64,000 nt of DNA, taken from assembly GCA_950295325.1 (NCBI GenBank), contig OX485809.1, forward strand, positions 4,774,001 through 4,838,000, given 5' to 3'. Under the pieces are notes generated by a model. It was not told where the DNA came from. It worked only from the letters and a program-made list of their open reading frames with translations, and did no database searches. Within the stretch, counting starts at the first letter, position 1; each line of letters begins with the position of its first letter. Below, in pieces: positions 1 to 11,815 of this stretch. Position numbers and translations under genes: made by a program. Origin of the DNA: Polytrichum commune. Its lineage: Eukaryota; Streptophyta; Polytrichopsida; Polytrichales; Polytrichaceae.

Positions 1-2230
1 AGGCCTCTAATTGTTAGATTCTAAGTTGAAATGAGGCCACCCAGGGACATCCAAAGGAAGGTTTCGGTCCCGAAACCCATATATTGGACTTCCACATAAA
101 GTGATAACCTGATGTCTAAGGCTATATGCCACTTTCAAAAACTTAGATTCTAACCCGAAATGAGGCCAACTAAGACAACATAGATTGATCACCTAAAATC
201 TGAACCTAGAGAGGAGGCCTCTAATTGTAAGATTCTAACGTGAAATGAGGCCAACTAGACATATATAAAGTGAGCACACGAATTCTCAAAGTAGAGCCGA
301 GGCTTCAAAGTGTTAGATTCTAACTTGAAATGAGGCCAACTAGACATATATAAAGTGAGCACCCGAAATCTCAATGTAGAGCCGAGGCTTCAAAGTGTTA
401 GATTCTAACCTGAAATGAGGCCAACTAGACATATATAAAGTGAGCACCCGAAATCTCAATGTAGAGCCGAGGCTTCAAAGTGTTAGATTCTAACTTGAAA
501 TGAGGCCATTTAGGGACCTCAAAATGAAGGTTTCGGTCCCGAAACCCATATATTAGACACCCACATAAAGTGACTACTAGAGATCTAAGCCTATAGGCCA
601 CTTTCAAAGAGTTAGATTCTAACCTCAAATGAGGCGAACTAAATCAACATAGAGTGAGAACCTGAAATCTTAGCCTATAGCCCACCTTCAAAATCAAGAT
701 TCTAACCTGAAATGAGGCCAACAAGACATACATAAAGTGAGCACCCGAAATCTCAAAGTGGAGCCGAGGCTTCAAAGTGTTCGTTTCTAAGTTGAAATGA
801 GGCCACCCAGGGACATCCAAAGGAAGGTTTCGGTCCCGAAACCCATATATTGGACTTCCACATAAAGTGATAACCTGATGTCTAAGGCTATATGCCACTT
901 TCAAAAACTTAGATTCTAACCCGAAATGAGGCCAACTAAGACAACATAGATTGATCACCTAAAATCTGAACCTAGAGAGGAGGCCTCTAATTGTAAGATT
1001 CTAACGTGAAATGAGGCCAACTAGACATATATAAAGTGAGCACACGAATTCTCAAAGTAGAGCCGAGGCTTCAAAGTGTTAGATTCTAACCTGAAATGAG
1101 GCCAACTAGACATATATAAAGTGAGCACCCGAAATCTCAATGTAGAGCCGAGGCTTCAAAGTGTTAGATTCTAACCTGAAATGAGGCCAACTAGACATAT
1201 ATAAAGTGAGCATCCGAAATCTCAATGTAGAGCCGAGGCTTCAAAGTGTTAGATTCTAACTTGAAATGAGGCCAACTAGACACATATAAAGTGAGCACCC
1301 GAAATCTCAATGTAGAGCCGAGGCTTCAAAGTGTTAGATTCTAACCTGAAATGAGGCCAACTAGACATATATAAAGTGAGCACCCGAAATCTCAATGTAG
1401 AGCCGAGGCTTCAAAGTGTTAGATTCTAACTTGAGATGAGGCCAACTAGAGTTATATAAACTTAGTACCCGAATTCTCAAAGTAGAGCCGAGGCTTCAAA
1501 ATGTAAGATTCTATCTTGAAATGAGGCCATTTAGGGACCTCAAAAGGAAGGTTTCGGTCCCGAAACCCTTATATTGGACATCCACATAAAGTGATAACAT
1601 GAAATCTAAGCCTATAGGCCACTTTCAAAGAGTTAGATTCTAACCAGAAATGAGGCCAACTAAAACAACATAGAGTGAGAACCTGAAATCTTAGCCTATA
1701 GCCCACCTTCAAATTCAAGATTCTAACCTGAAATGAGGCCAACAAGACATATATAAAGTGAGCACCCGAAATCTCAAAGTAGAGCCGAGGCCTCTAATTG
1801 TTAGATTCTAAGTTGAAATGAGGCCACCCAGGGACATCCAAAGGAAGGTTTCGGTCCCGAAACCCATATATTGGACTTCCACATAAAGTGATAACCTGAT
1901 GTCTAAGGCTATATGCCACTTTCAAAAACTTAGATTCTAACCCGAAATGAGGCCAACTAAGACAACATAGATTGATCACCTAAAATCTGAACCTAGAGAG
2001 GAGGCCTCTAATTGTAAGATTCTAACGTGAAATGAGGCCAACTAGACATATATAAAGTGAGCACCCGAATTCTCAAAATAGAGCCGAGGCTTCAAAGTGT
2101 TAGATTCTAACCTGAAATGAGGCCACTTAGGGACCTCCAAATGAAGGGTTCGGTCCCGAACCCCATATATTCAACAACCACATAATGGGAGAACCTGAAA
2201 TCTAAGCCTATAGCCCACCTTCAACGATTT
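1..2230. repeat. 85-bp satellite array with higher-order structure
   Basis: A monomer of about 85 bp recurs throughout, marked by TTAGATTCTAACYTGAAATG followed by AGGCCAACTAGACATATATA. The GTTAGATTC core lies at 312, 397 and 482, exactly 85 bp apart. Variant monomers carry GGTTTCGGTCCCGAAACC, a near-perfect palindrome. A marked variant (GACAACATAGATTGATC) occurs at about 174, 940 and 1,961, so larger blocks of 766 and 1,021 bp repeat, close to 9 and 12 monomers. The array begins before the window. Short minus-strand reading frames of about 61 codons recur only because the repeat recurs; I do not call them genes. Confidence 0.93.
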
Positions 2231-2318
2231 AGATTTAGGAAAACAATCAGGGTTCGGGGAATGAAACCCTACCCTTCATTATTTACATTCCAAACAACAA
2301 GACAAATTGAAATAATTT

Positions 2319-2965
2319 TCATTGTTTTAACTGGTTGACCTCTTCTGTAGAGTACTCGCCATCGGTCTCCATGTTGGCTTCCTCTCGACCCAATCTTTCC
2401 TCTTCGCACTCAACGTCCTCACTGTTCCGAATGATCTGTTGCCTAGTGTTTTCCGAAGTAGATTCACTCGATGTTGCGCTTCCTGGTTGCTGTTGCCTCT
2501 GCCCGGAACCAGGTTTAGGTTTGGTTCCAAACTTGCAATGATGCGACAAAGTATCTTCAACAATTGATGTTGATTGTATAGGGGAGCTGCCTCTGAAGAC
2601 ATAATGATTCCCTTTCAAGCCAACTATGCCGGGGACTCATAAGCTTTGAATAAATTCAACATGAATGTAATGTAACCAGAGCATACTTGAATTTCTTCGT
2701 TTTCCACAGAGTTGTCTTCCTCTCCTAAAGAGAATAACCTAATGGGAGCAACCTCCGCCTTTTCAAATGACTCAACATATCGCTTTGAACGACTGTGAGT
2801 AGCTTTTTTTGAATTATCTCCTTTTCTTCCCATGGTTGACCTCAATTTGTACGGGGTCACTACGTTATCTCTAGTAGCGAACCTCTCATTTCTCTCAATC
2901 CGCCTCTGTTTCTCAATACTCCTCCTCACTTCTCGTTCTGCTCTCGCTCTCGACCGAGTGTTCAT
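2319..2965 (-). CDS. hydrophilic hypothetical protein, probably two exons, transposon-associated
   Basis: I do not recognise a family. The first exon (2,965 down to about 2,687) starts at a good ATG and encodes a very basic, Arg/Lys-rich N-terminus (MNTRSRARAEREVRRSIEKQ) that becomes acidic (GEEDNSVENEE) before a possible donor GTATGC. A second open stretch (about 2,592 to 2,319) follows a possible acceptor TTCAG and encodes a Ser/Gln/Glu-rich tail ending in EEVNQLKQ. The simple donor-acceptor pair does not keep both in one frame, so the intron limits are unsure or the gene is broken. It diverges from the plus-strand ORFs that begin at 3,337. A DNA-binding accessory protein of the neighbouring transposon is possible but unproven. 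Confidence 0.4.
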
Positions 2966-3276
2966 CTCTTACCATACTCAAGCATCTAGGCGCCATGATT
3001 ATGTTCCTATTATCTTGGATTTAGATAATTAACTTGCAATTTCTTTATTTATTCCTCGGTTTATCCACACTGCATTAAAACACTACAAAAGGCGCCGCTA
3101 GTGTCTAATCTACCTAATCGGTGTCAACTATATTGTTTTGATAAAGTAATGATTATTATGGTAGTACATCTAATCCTAAATGAAACATGTTGTCCACTAT
3201 TTACATGAATATATATTGTCTATTAATTGATCTACCAGGTTGTCAAATATTCGGGTATTGGTGTCTACCCTTGGTG

Positions 3277-3284
3277 TATATAAT
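3277..3284 (+). promoter_or_regulatory. TATA box for the 3,337 ORF
   Basis: TATATAAT lies about 53 bp before the ATG at 3,337, a normal plant spacing for a short 5' leader. It favours 3,337 over the longer upstream reading frame starting at 3,187, since the TATA box would fall inside that longer frame. Confidence 0.45.
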
Positions 3285-3336
3285 ACCCCATTACTTGTAC
3301 CCATTCCTTCATGTCATATCATCATATCCTTCTCCA

Positions 3337-3762
3337 ATGGGTACTGATGGTCTCCCAAGTCTTGCTCCTTTAGGTGCTCCTATTTCATCTCAAATTCACA
3401 CCACGTTGTCCATCGATGGTTCTGCAGTCGACAACAACATGAAGATTGCCAACCCCCCTGACTGCTCCGTTACTCCGGCGGTCGCAGATCACACTCCACA
3501 TCCACGGTCTCCATCTTTGCAGGCGGATGATGCAAAGATGATAGAGGACAAGTCTACTTTCCAGAATCATGCCTATTCTAAAGTAGGGGTTATTAAACCG
3601 GGAACTTACTCTAGATCTCTATCAAGGGGTGCCCCACGTCCCAAACATCAAGGACTCGGTTGCGCAGGATGCATTGCAGTTCATAGTTTAGGGATTGACC
3701 ATTGTCATAAACATGACGGTGACAAAAATGGCAAAGGTCCCCATAAGCGTCTTCGTCGTTAA
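3337..3762 (+). CDS. small Cys/His-containing hypothetical protein
   Basis: This 141-codon ORF has no family that I recognise. The N-terminal 100 residues are Pro/Ser/Thr-rich and probably disordered. The C-terminus has a compact Cys/His cluster (CAGCIAVHSLGIDHCHKH) that could bind one metal ion, followed by a basic end GPHKRLRR that looks like a nuclear localisation or nucleic-acid-binding tail. The frame continues upstream to 3,187, but that part is hydrophobic, unlike the rest, and contains the TATA box, so I start at 3,337. It ends 466 bp before the transposase start on the same strand. Two-gene DNA transposons often pair a transposase with a small accessory protein, which is the most natural reading here, but it is inference. 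Confidence 0.5.
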   Translation: MGTDGLPSLAPLGAPISSQIHTTLSIDGSAVDNNMKIANPPDCSVTPAVADHTPHPRSPSLQADDAKMIEDKSTFQNHAYSKVGVIKPGTYSRSLSRGAPRPKHQGLGCAGCIAVHSLGIDHCHKHDGDKNGKGPHKRLRR

Positions 3763-4138
3763 TCACATTGTTGCATTCTATTTGTTAGAATTTATTATTG
3801 CATAGCTACTATCATGCTCTCCACATTATTCGTGGCGGCCGTCATTCTTATGACCTTATTTGCCAATATCTATTTTAATGTCGCTTACATCCACTAAATG
3901 GTTCACGTGGTCTCTGGTGTATTTATAATTACGGCTCTCGGCATTCAGCCTCATGTTTGTTCTTAATATATCTACATTGGATTGGCATATGTTCATGACT
4001 AACTTAAGTAATTGTTGCATTGCATTTTCAGTTCTTAATCATGTTGCTATCATGAGTCCGCTTATTATTCCACTACTAATCCAAGTCTCCGCCGTCTTTC
4101 ATAGATTCCATCTTGCCATGCCCTTCTAACCACATCAC

Positions 4139-4144
4139 TATATA
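4139..4144 (+). promoter_or_regulatory. TATA box for the transposase gene
   Basis: TATATA sits in a CT-rich stretch 85 bp before the ATG at 4,229, consistent with a dedicated promoter for the transposase rather than read-through from the 3,337 ORF. Confidence 0.4.
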
Positions 4145-4228
4145 CACCGCCCCACTTTCTGCTCAGCTTAATTCCATTGCCCATTTGGCCACTCCCTTCT
4201 GTGTGCTCGCATTTACATTCCTTCTACA

Positions 4229-7200
4229 ATGGCCACCATCCGAGCACTGCACCATTCCATCCCCCTTATGATCCCTCTAGGAGATGATGGTCTAGCCAAA
4301 GTCGCGGAGTCGTTCCTTAGTCTGAGGTTTAGATTCCACCCAGACTCAATTCATGTCGAGGAAGAGGTCTTTGATGACAACGGTGACTTGATTCACACTG
4401 TCCTTCAGATGTCCTTTCGCATTGACGATGGTAGGGTTTGGTTTTTGCTCCCTGCAAAGTACAAGGCCATAGGCGTCACCGAGTCGGAGATGGCCACCAC
4501 AACTGTGTTGCTTACACCATGCGTGTCCCTCACCTCCACCACGCAGGCTCCTCTTCTGGCGACGGTCAAGAAGGAGCCCGGCATCCAAGAGGTTACCTTG
4601 CTCAGTGATGACTCTGATGATGATGTGCCACCTGCCTCAGACATTACCCCACCTCCATCGCAGGATCAGCCCTTCATCAATCCTCTCAGGATTCCACACT
4701 CGCCTACTGTGAGTCAACCACCTACTTCCAGACCCCCAGTTCACCCAGGTGTCTCCATAGATCGTCCCAGTGTTGTCCAGCAATTGAAGTTGCTTGCAAC
4801 CCGACCAGGGTCCAAGAACATCCTCAAGAGTATTGATTATGAATCCGTTAGGCATGAGAAGGTTGACTTCCTCCCCTCTGTTTTTGACGGCGACGTCATC
4901 TTTGAGTTTCCTCCTCTCGGAGCTGATGCTCCCCATTCCCATGCTAGACTCATGTTCGGAATGGACAAGCGTTTCGACGGTCATGCTTGGTGTAGGACAA
5001 AAACCTTTAACATTACTAATGATCTCGGCTTGACCTTCCGGTTTTCATCTTGTGTTGGCCATCTCTGCTGTCATAACGAGGGATGTGATTATCTCAACCG
5101 CCCCAATCGAGCCACTGACGTCAACGAGACCGAATGGGAAGGCTGTACCCCCTCACCCTTCACCGCAGATGCTGATCCCCCAGCTGGGTCATCTCTCGTT
5201 TGTAAGGTCTGTAAGACACCACCCTATTGTCTTGATACTTGCCAGGCTAAGATGTACTATGTTCTTGGCAGAGGTGACATGACTCGTGCATGCATCCATA
5301 TGGGTCATCACCATCACCCCGTTTCGCAAGGTGTCTGTAGAGAGTCTAAGGTCGAAATTCATGATCTCATTGGTAGAGAGGTTGAGCGGACTCCCACCGC
5401 CACCAACTCTGCCATTGCATTGGCTGCAAGTAAAGAGTTCCTGGCCAAGTATCTTCTACGCACGGGATCTAATCCCAATAAAGTTATGGACCTCGAGTCC
5501 ATGAAGTTTGTCATGGACAGGTACCAACACCTCAGCACCCCGAGTATTCGAAACATTGTCACTTCCTTCAAGCGCATTGGCCGAGGGGGGATCATTGACA
5601 GCATCACCGGATTTAGAGGTCATAGCAGTTGGCCCTATGTGCAAGAAAATAAATTCCCAGGCCAAGGAAAGCTGTTGGAGAAAGTCTACGTCTTCAAGAT
5701 GTCCGAGGTGGGCCCTGGGTCTGGAGTGGACCTTGTCAGGAGAATGCAACCACACGGTGATTTGCAGGATGCTTGGGTCATGTTTGACCATGTCAAGCGT
5801 GTCAAGGGGTGGACGACCATGGCTTGCCATGTCTATGACTCGGCCTACTGCCGGGTTATGACTATTGCAGTTTGTGATATGCAGTCTGAGGATGTCGCGG
5901 CGCAGAGCCTTCTATGGCATGGGCTCAATGAAGTTATGCTCAAACATGGCATTGCTAAAGTTAACTTCAAAGGGTTCATGGCGGACAGTGCACAAGCCAA
6001 TTGGAATGCAGTTAGGATTATCTATGGCAACGGTGATCCCAAGGTTCCTATGGAGTCTCGCGAGAGGACATGTCTATTGCATTGGACAGTGTCTATGGAG
6101 CGCCACACCGCCACCCATATCAAGCCCGACCTCCAACAGCAACACAAGTTGTTATGCAAGCAGTACAAGGATGCCAAGACTCCCGAGCAGTCCGAGTCCC
6201 GTTATCTTGCCATCCGGGCTTGGTGGCTATCCTCTGGAGCTGCATCCGAGGAAGGAATCAAAGACCTTGATACATGGCTTGCATTCTGGCACTTTCGTTA
6301 CCGTCAATGGGGTGGTTTCATGCAACTAGTGAGTACCCACCCACAGTGTGTGTTTCGCTTTTTGGTCCGAATTTTTTTTTGGATTTTGTTTTGTTTTTGT
6401 GGGTTTTTTTGTTTGTGGGTGTCAATTTAGGATTTTAGCCTGTTTTTGTACAAAGCGTTCTCACTACATTTTCTTGATTTCTCTCAGAATTTCACAGATT
6501 CTGAGTTGGCAGAGATGCCATCTTGCAACCTCTCCGAGACAGTCCATAACAAATGGCTTCAGCAGTCTGGAAACCGTGGCTATGATCTGTATGTTGCGAC
6601 CGTCGATGATTTTGTGAGGGCGTTCATGCAATGTACGAACTACTACGCCTACTTGAAGGGTGATCGCTCTGGTACTGGCCCAGGAAAGGAAGAACTCCGC
6701 CTTCGTGCTGCACAACGATCCGGTGACGCCAAGAGAATTGTTGCAGCACTCGAGCACATGCCTGGAGCAGAGCATTGGTGCACCCGCAAACCCCAACTCG
6801 AAGGAGAGGAGGTCTTTGGCACCACCAAGCGCAAATTTGATATGCCCCCTGGTTCTGATCATGATTCACATAGACCCGACAAGGTTAGCTTCTCTCATCC
6901 ACGAGTGAGCACTAGGTCAACCAAGGCACGTACGGATTCCTCCACACCATCAGACCTGCCCCTAGCACAATCACCCGAGAAATCGATTCCACAACGGGTC
7001 ACCCACGTTAATAACATTCAGGAGACCCACTGCGATGTCTCCAAGTGGCACATTTCTAGACTGCCCAAGACTTCCGCCAAGGCCTGCTTCGCCATGCAAG
7101 CTCACACAAAGACCAAGTGCACCCAGAAGATCGTTCGGCATGGTAAAAGTACTCCAGCTCCTACGTACACCGGCTACATGCGCGACTACAAGAAGAACAA

Positions 7201-7897
7201 GGAATTCTTGACACAATTCTTCTTCTGCAACGACGACATTGAAAGATGTGTCAAAGGCACCAGGAGGAAGTGGGTGCAGCACCGTCCGGATGTCCCGGAC
7301 GTCTGGCCTGTCCTCACTGGGACAAACCTCACTCTCCAGGAGGTTCTGGCCCTTGAAGAAAGGGGATTCCAACTTCAGCAGCGTCAAGATGTGTCACCCA
7401 GAAGACTCTTCGGCGACTCCTCCAATGTTGCCTCATCCATGGCCGAACTCCCTACCCCGGCCCAAGCCGATCAATACCCTACGCTGAGGTTTGGAAAGAA
7501 GATCCGACGCAGTAACAACGGACCATGCGTCCAACAACGCAACAAGTGGGAGTCAGCCCTCAACGTCGACGGACAAATCACCTCCGTCACAATGATACCT
7601 CACCCAGGGATCGGCTGCATCATTCTCTTCCAGTCCCGAAAGAAGGCTAAGGTTGAAGAGTACCGTATCACTATCAGCACCTTCCCGTCGTGCACCTGCC
7701 CGGATTTCGTGGAGATGTCAGCAAGAGCACTTGGAAAGCGGCGCACTTGGGTGAACTGCAAGCACTTGTACTTCATCTTCTGTGTGACCTGCAACTTGGA
7801 TCAATACGAAGACACTTTCATCCATGCTCCGAGTCTTAGTTTCAATGAAGTGAAGCACCTCCTCGAAAGTGGCATCATGAAGCATGTGGGACCTTAG
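4229..7897 (+). CDS. MULE-like transposase with SWIM zinc finger, intact, two exons
   Basis: Coding sequence is join(4229..6328, 6488..7897). Exon 1 is exactly 700 codons and ends at GTGAGT; the intron is 159 bp and T-rich and ends TTTCTCTCAG; exon 2 continues in phase 0 for 469 codons plus stop. The 1,169-residue product has an acidic Ser/Asp tract near residue 125, a Cys-rich stretch beginning at C275, and a His-rich segment (HMGHHHHPVS). A DDE-like core follows: D520 in VMFDHVKR, D586 in GFMADSAQANW and CLLHW at 615-619, which resembles the C-x2-H signature of MULE transposases. Near the C-terminus C1102-x-C1104 and C1124-x-H1126 form a SWIM zinc finger. I see no in-frame stop or frameshift in this large ORF, so it may be recently active. 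I could not define the terminal inverted repeats. The third catalytic acid is not assigned. MULE membership is inferred from the core plus SWIM arrangement. Confidence 0.75.
6329..6487 (+). other. intron of the transposase gene
   Basis: The intron has donor CTA|GTGAGT and acceptor TTCTCTCAG|AATTTC. It contains T-rich runs, as plant introns do, and in-frame stops, while both flanks are open in the same phase. Confidence 0.8.
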
Positions 7898-8429
7898 CGT
7901 GGATACCTATAGGAGCTAGGCTGCCCCCCTTATTTATAATTTGTCGCTAAGTATTATTGCGTTGAGTATACTATAGTATGAGTGCACGTTTTCCGAAAAT
8001 ATCGCTGATATTTCAGACCTATCATTATCTACATGATGTGAATTGTAATCGTTTTTAAATATCTATAAAGGTTTCTAAATATTTATGGGTCTCTCCTTCC
8101 AACAGTAGTTTTAGATGTTATTGAATGGTACGAGTTTTGCTACTTTGCTTGAATGCTTGAATGCTTTAATTTTATGACTTAGAATTTTCTCTTACGTTGT
8201 GACCATAGCCTATGATTAAGCGGCTCTCACCATAATATGGACAGTCAAAAGTTCCCTGGTTTAAGTAAATCATGTGAATTAGTCTCTCTGAAAGGTACCC
8301 TAAAACCAAGTCTCTGTCCTTAAATCCCTCAAAATTTCCACGGAAATAGGTCCATCATTTTTACTAAAAAAAGAGGTCCCACGATTTTTCTATTTATGGA
8401 TTCTAAATTTGGAAATTTTATTACTATAA
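7898..8429. other. AT-rich 3' flank, no gene seen
   Basis: I see no gene here. The stretch holds A/T runs and may contain the transposon's right end and polyadenylation region, but I could not match a terminal repeat to anything left of 3,000. Confidence 0.5.
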
Positions 8430-9280
8430 TTGGAAAGCGTTGACTTTTTTCTGCTCACCGCTCGCGTCCCACCGCTCACACGGTAGCGTCGTTGGTCCCA
8501 CCGCCCTTAGGCGGACCAATCCGGAAGGTGGTACGGATCGCCTAGTTAGCTCAGATTGAGTAGAATCCAAGGTAGAGGTAGTCGGATAGATCCGTCGGAA
8601 GGAGGGAAGGACCGGATCAGTAAGGGTTCCGGGTTGGAGGCCACCTCCGGAGTGTAGTGGGAAGAGATCCTTAGTGTTCCGGATGTCCGGGTAACGTCCA
8701 GGTGAGATAGCCGGAAGGGAAAGGTGGGGCATAGGTCCGGAAGAGATCCGGAATGGCGCCAATCTGATCCTCCGAAGAGGTCTCATCACCGGAGTACGGG
8801 ACAATCCGGAAAGTGGTACGGGTCACCCACTTAAACCGTCGAGTCAGATCTCTGGTTGGAATCCGGACTCCTCTAGTCCCTGTGGTCTTAAGAAATAATC
8901 CGGATCTCTCTGCGTAACCTGCCAAGACGGATCTGATCAATCCGGATTGATTGTGAGGGAGTTTCCGGATTCTAATCTTATAAAGGACGTCTCAGCCGGA
9001 AGGAAACACCTATTCTAGAGGGTAGACGTAGAATGGTGAGTTAGCATTATAATTAGGGCCTAGGAGTACAATCCGGAAAGGCACCCTCCGGAAGAAGGCG
9101 AGGAGTGTCCCCAAAGACCAAAAGTCCGGAAATTAGGGTTTCCGGAAATTTGGCTAAGGAAGAGGAGATAAGCAGGAACGGAGGGTTCTAAACCTCCTAC
9201 ACTTCACAGAATCCCTGGACGATACTAGGGTCATCTGGACAAAACCGGATTAGGCACTTAAAAACGCCAATCCGGATATG
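8430..9280. repeat. TCCGGA-rich block
   Basis: The hexamer TCCGGA or near variants (ATCCGGAA, TTCCGGAT, CTCCGGAG) recur more than a dozen times in 850 bp, in GC-richer sequence than its surroundings. One longer segment is partly repeated: CAATCCGGAARGTGGTACGG appears near 8,517 and 8,802. Minus-strand reading frames here lack any protein signature and look like shadows of the repeat. It could be an LTR or a subterminal repeat region of a transposon; no partner copy is in the window. Confidence 0.6.
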
Positions 9281-11570
9281 TTGGTGTTCGCGTGTTCCCA
9301 CAAAAGCCCCAATTCCCAAATTGAAAACACAAAATTGATTGCAACGGACATACTAATTTCTATAATTGGATTCTTCAACCAGATTCCCTCACCATGAGGG
9401 TTTCTCACAAAATGCAAGGTCAGCTTCGTCAAGAACTGTTATGCATACAAACCTAAGAGGAGCGTGCTTGACCACAATAGTAGACTCAGAGCTTGGTATC
9501 AATTGCACGAAGGGCTGGCCACGTGTGTCAGGATACGCCCGGCTTACTACAAGGCAATCTGAAGGATTAGCAGCAGTGGTGGCTTCACATTGCACAATTT
9601 CACAGGATGAACTGGTTGAGTTTGAGAATTGACCAATTGAAGTTCCAAGCTTTAGGAAAATGACCTCTCATTTCAAAAGAATCCACAACTCCATGAAGGA
9701 GTCATATTTTGCATACTTCTCCAGGTGGAGCTTGCAGGATGGAAGGAGGAAAATGTTGCTACATTGGTGAGGAGAGGATTATGAAGCGAATTTTGAAATG
9801 CAGGAGGAAATGAAGGTTTGGAAGGAGAAGTTGCCGCAACGGGCTTTCATGATGACGACGAGGCCCATCACGACGACAACAAACATTCCTAAGGCCCGTC
9901 ACGTCGTCCGGGCAGAGTAGGGCGGGGCAGGGCAGGGCTGAGTAGGCGGGGGGGCCTTTTTGAGGGGCCCTTAGTGACAACGGGGGGAACTTAACGTCCT
10001 CCAAGAGAGAGAACCACCATGACCAAATCCAATTGAGAGAAACATGCCAACATTGAAGGAAAACACCTATAATTAGGTTACTTCCAAAGAGTATCCTCCG
10101 AGCTACTTCCACATTATCAAAAGACTTGTGGGGAAACTTGCCATAAACACTAGGACGGGTGGTCAACCTCACCCAAGCCCATTTTTGTCAAATGAACACG
10201 CCTCATACGTGGAGTGATGTTATGTGACTCAATCTACTTCTAAATTGATAAATAAATTCAAGGTCTATTCTAGTGTTGGTGTGGTATATAGGTGAATGCA
10301 AGGTATCGACAATCAACATCAATAAGAGTATCAAATTTGTAATATATACCGATCAAAGATTGATACATGGTGGGTATATATGTCAAGGTGAGAGAATCTT
10401 TGTATACCCAAGATGCTATTTGGGTCAATACCATTCTAATCCATGTTGATACTACGGTGATTTTGCTTAGGTGTAAAGATTCTTCCATGGTATACAGACC
10501 CTATTGATATTAGAAACAAAAATAATGTCAAATATCCATACCCTATTGGTATTAGAAACTATGAAATCCCCTATTATAGATACTCAAATACTATTAAGAA
10601 AGACAATACGAGACCAACATTGCTCTATTTGACAAATTTGCATATGTAGATACATGTCATGTGAGCATCATAAGTTCCTGTATATGATAGTGAACCCAAA
10701 TCCCTGGCACTAGAATATCCGACTTTAAAGCAAACAATGAGTCTTCAAAGGTGCATTTAATGATACAAATGTACATGTGCTATGAATAGCTAGACCAATT
10801 TCTAGAAGGTTGTGCATGCCTCCTAATCGCATCATAGCAGCTTCGAGAGGGATATTGTTCTCTTTTCTAATTACTATATTATGGATATTATAGTTTCCAC
10901 CCTAAAGTTAGCTTATTTCTTCAATCGGAGGAACTCAAAGAAGTTGTCAACAACAAAAGTAATCAATAAGTAGCAACTAGAGTGGTGCTTGCATGACAAG
11001 TCCTTGCAAAGACCAATCTAATTAACATGGCACATTATTTTGATGCAACACCAATTAGATGTTTTGTGTAGCTTTCATCAAATGAAGGTAAGACCCCAAA
11101 CTTCATTCATCTGCCAACCTCTGGATATAAACAATTCAATTGGTAACATGTGTTGAACTTGATTCCACGTCATATTGCACTATTGCAACTCCTTCATGGA
11201 GCCCCAAATCACAAGATACAATCAATATAGTCAAACTTACATGGCTCGCACAAAAACAAACTGCACGTCACAAGATGTGAAATCTGACTGCTGACATCTA
11301 TCAAGAGCAAAATGTAGTTTTTAAAATTTAAAATTTAAAATTTAAAATACATATTTCTTTAAAAAAGAAGGTGATATGGAATGAGAAATGCGGAGCCTAG
11401 GTAGCCGAATAAGAGGAGCAAGGTGAAAAGTTCACACTACTTTGTGGTTGATGAGGACCAACCGCATTGACTTACACATACTTACTAGCACCAACAATGA
11501 ACCTCAAAACCAACATTCTATACCATGCTCATAAATCCGGGGCTTCAAATGAGCACCAAGGTGAAGGCAT
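9281..11570. other. AT-rich intergenic DNA
   Basis: I see no gene. A short degenerate piece near 9,600-9,660 (AACTGGTTGAGTTTGAGAAT and following) resembles the inner part of the MITE family with CCAATGATCGGGGAGA ends. Near 9,910-9,975 there is a G-rich stretch. At 10,270-10,490 a segment mentioning repeated GGTATA/TATACC steps resembles sequence near 39,540, 40,740 and 58,400, so it is a dispersed repeat. An (AAAATTT)n microsatellite is at about 11,316-11,347. Confidence 0.5.
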
Positions 11571-11574
11571 TCCC

Positions 11575-11815
11575 AATGAACGGCGAGAGCCGACCGCTAG
11601 TTACAGATGAACCAGTTGCGTTTGAGAAATAACCGGTTGAAGTTCAAGGCTCCAGGAAAATTACGGATGCGTTTTAAGGGAATCTATAATGGAATGTACC
11701 TTGAATTAACACAAGAACAACTGCAAGATCACAACATGTAACCAGTTGGACTTGGAAACAATGGGATCTTGACCAATTATGCCCAAAAATCTCCCCAGAC
11801 GTTGGGCATTGCAAA
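11575..11815 (+). mobile_element. degenerate copy of the CCAATGATCGGGGAGA MITE family
   Basis: The order of inner motifs (GATGAACCAGTTGCGTTTGAG, then ATAACCGGTTGAAGTTCAAG, then TAACCAGTTGGACTTGGAAA, then CCCAAAAATCTCCCC) matches the complete copies at 30,957, 61,804 and 62,362. The terminal bases are eroded (GGCGAGAGCC at the left, CTCCCCAGACG at the right), so the limits are approximate. Confidence 0.65.

Noticed and set aside
7..1979. Three near-identical 61-104 codon minus-strand reading frames
   Set aside because: They recur with the 85-bp satellite period and have no protein signature; they are by-products of the repeat.
1..2230. CRISPR-like array in the regularly repeated DNA
   Set aside because: Units are contiguous 85-bp monomers without unique spacers, and the window is plant DNA.
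4346..7794. Many other frames inside the transposase gene, on both strands
   Set aside because: They lie inside the long spliced reading frame and are shadows of it.
8424..8940. Minus-strand frames of 126 and 89 codons
   Set aside because: They overlap in different frames over the TCCGGA block and have the composition that the repeat dictates.
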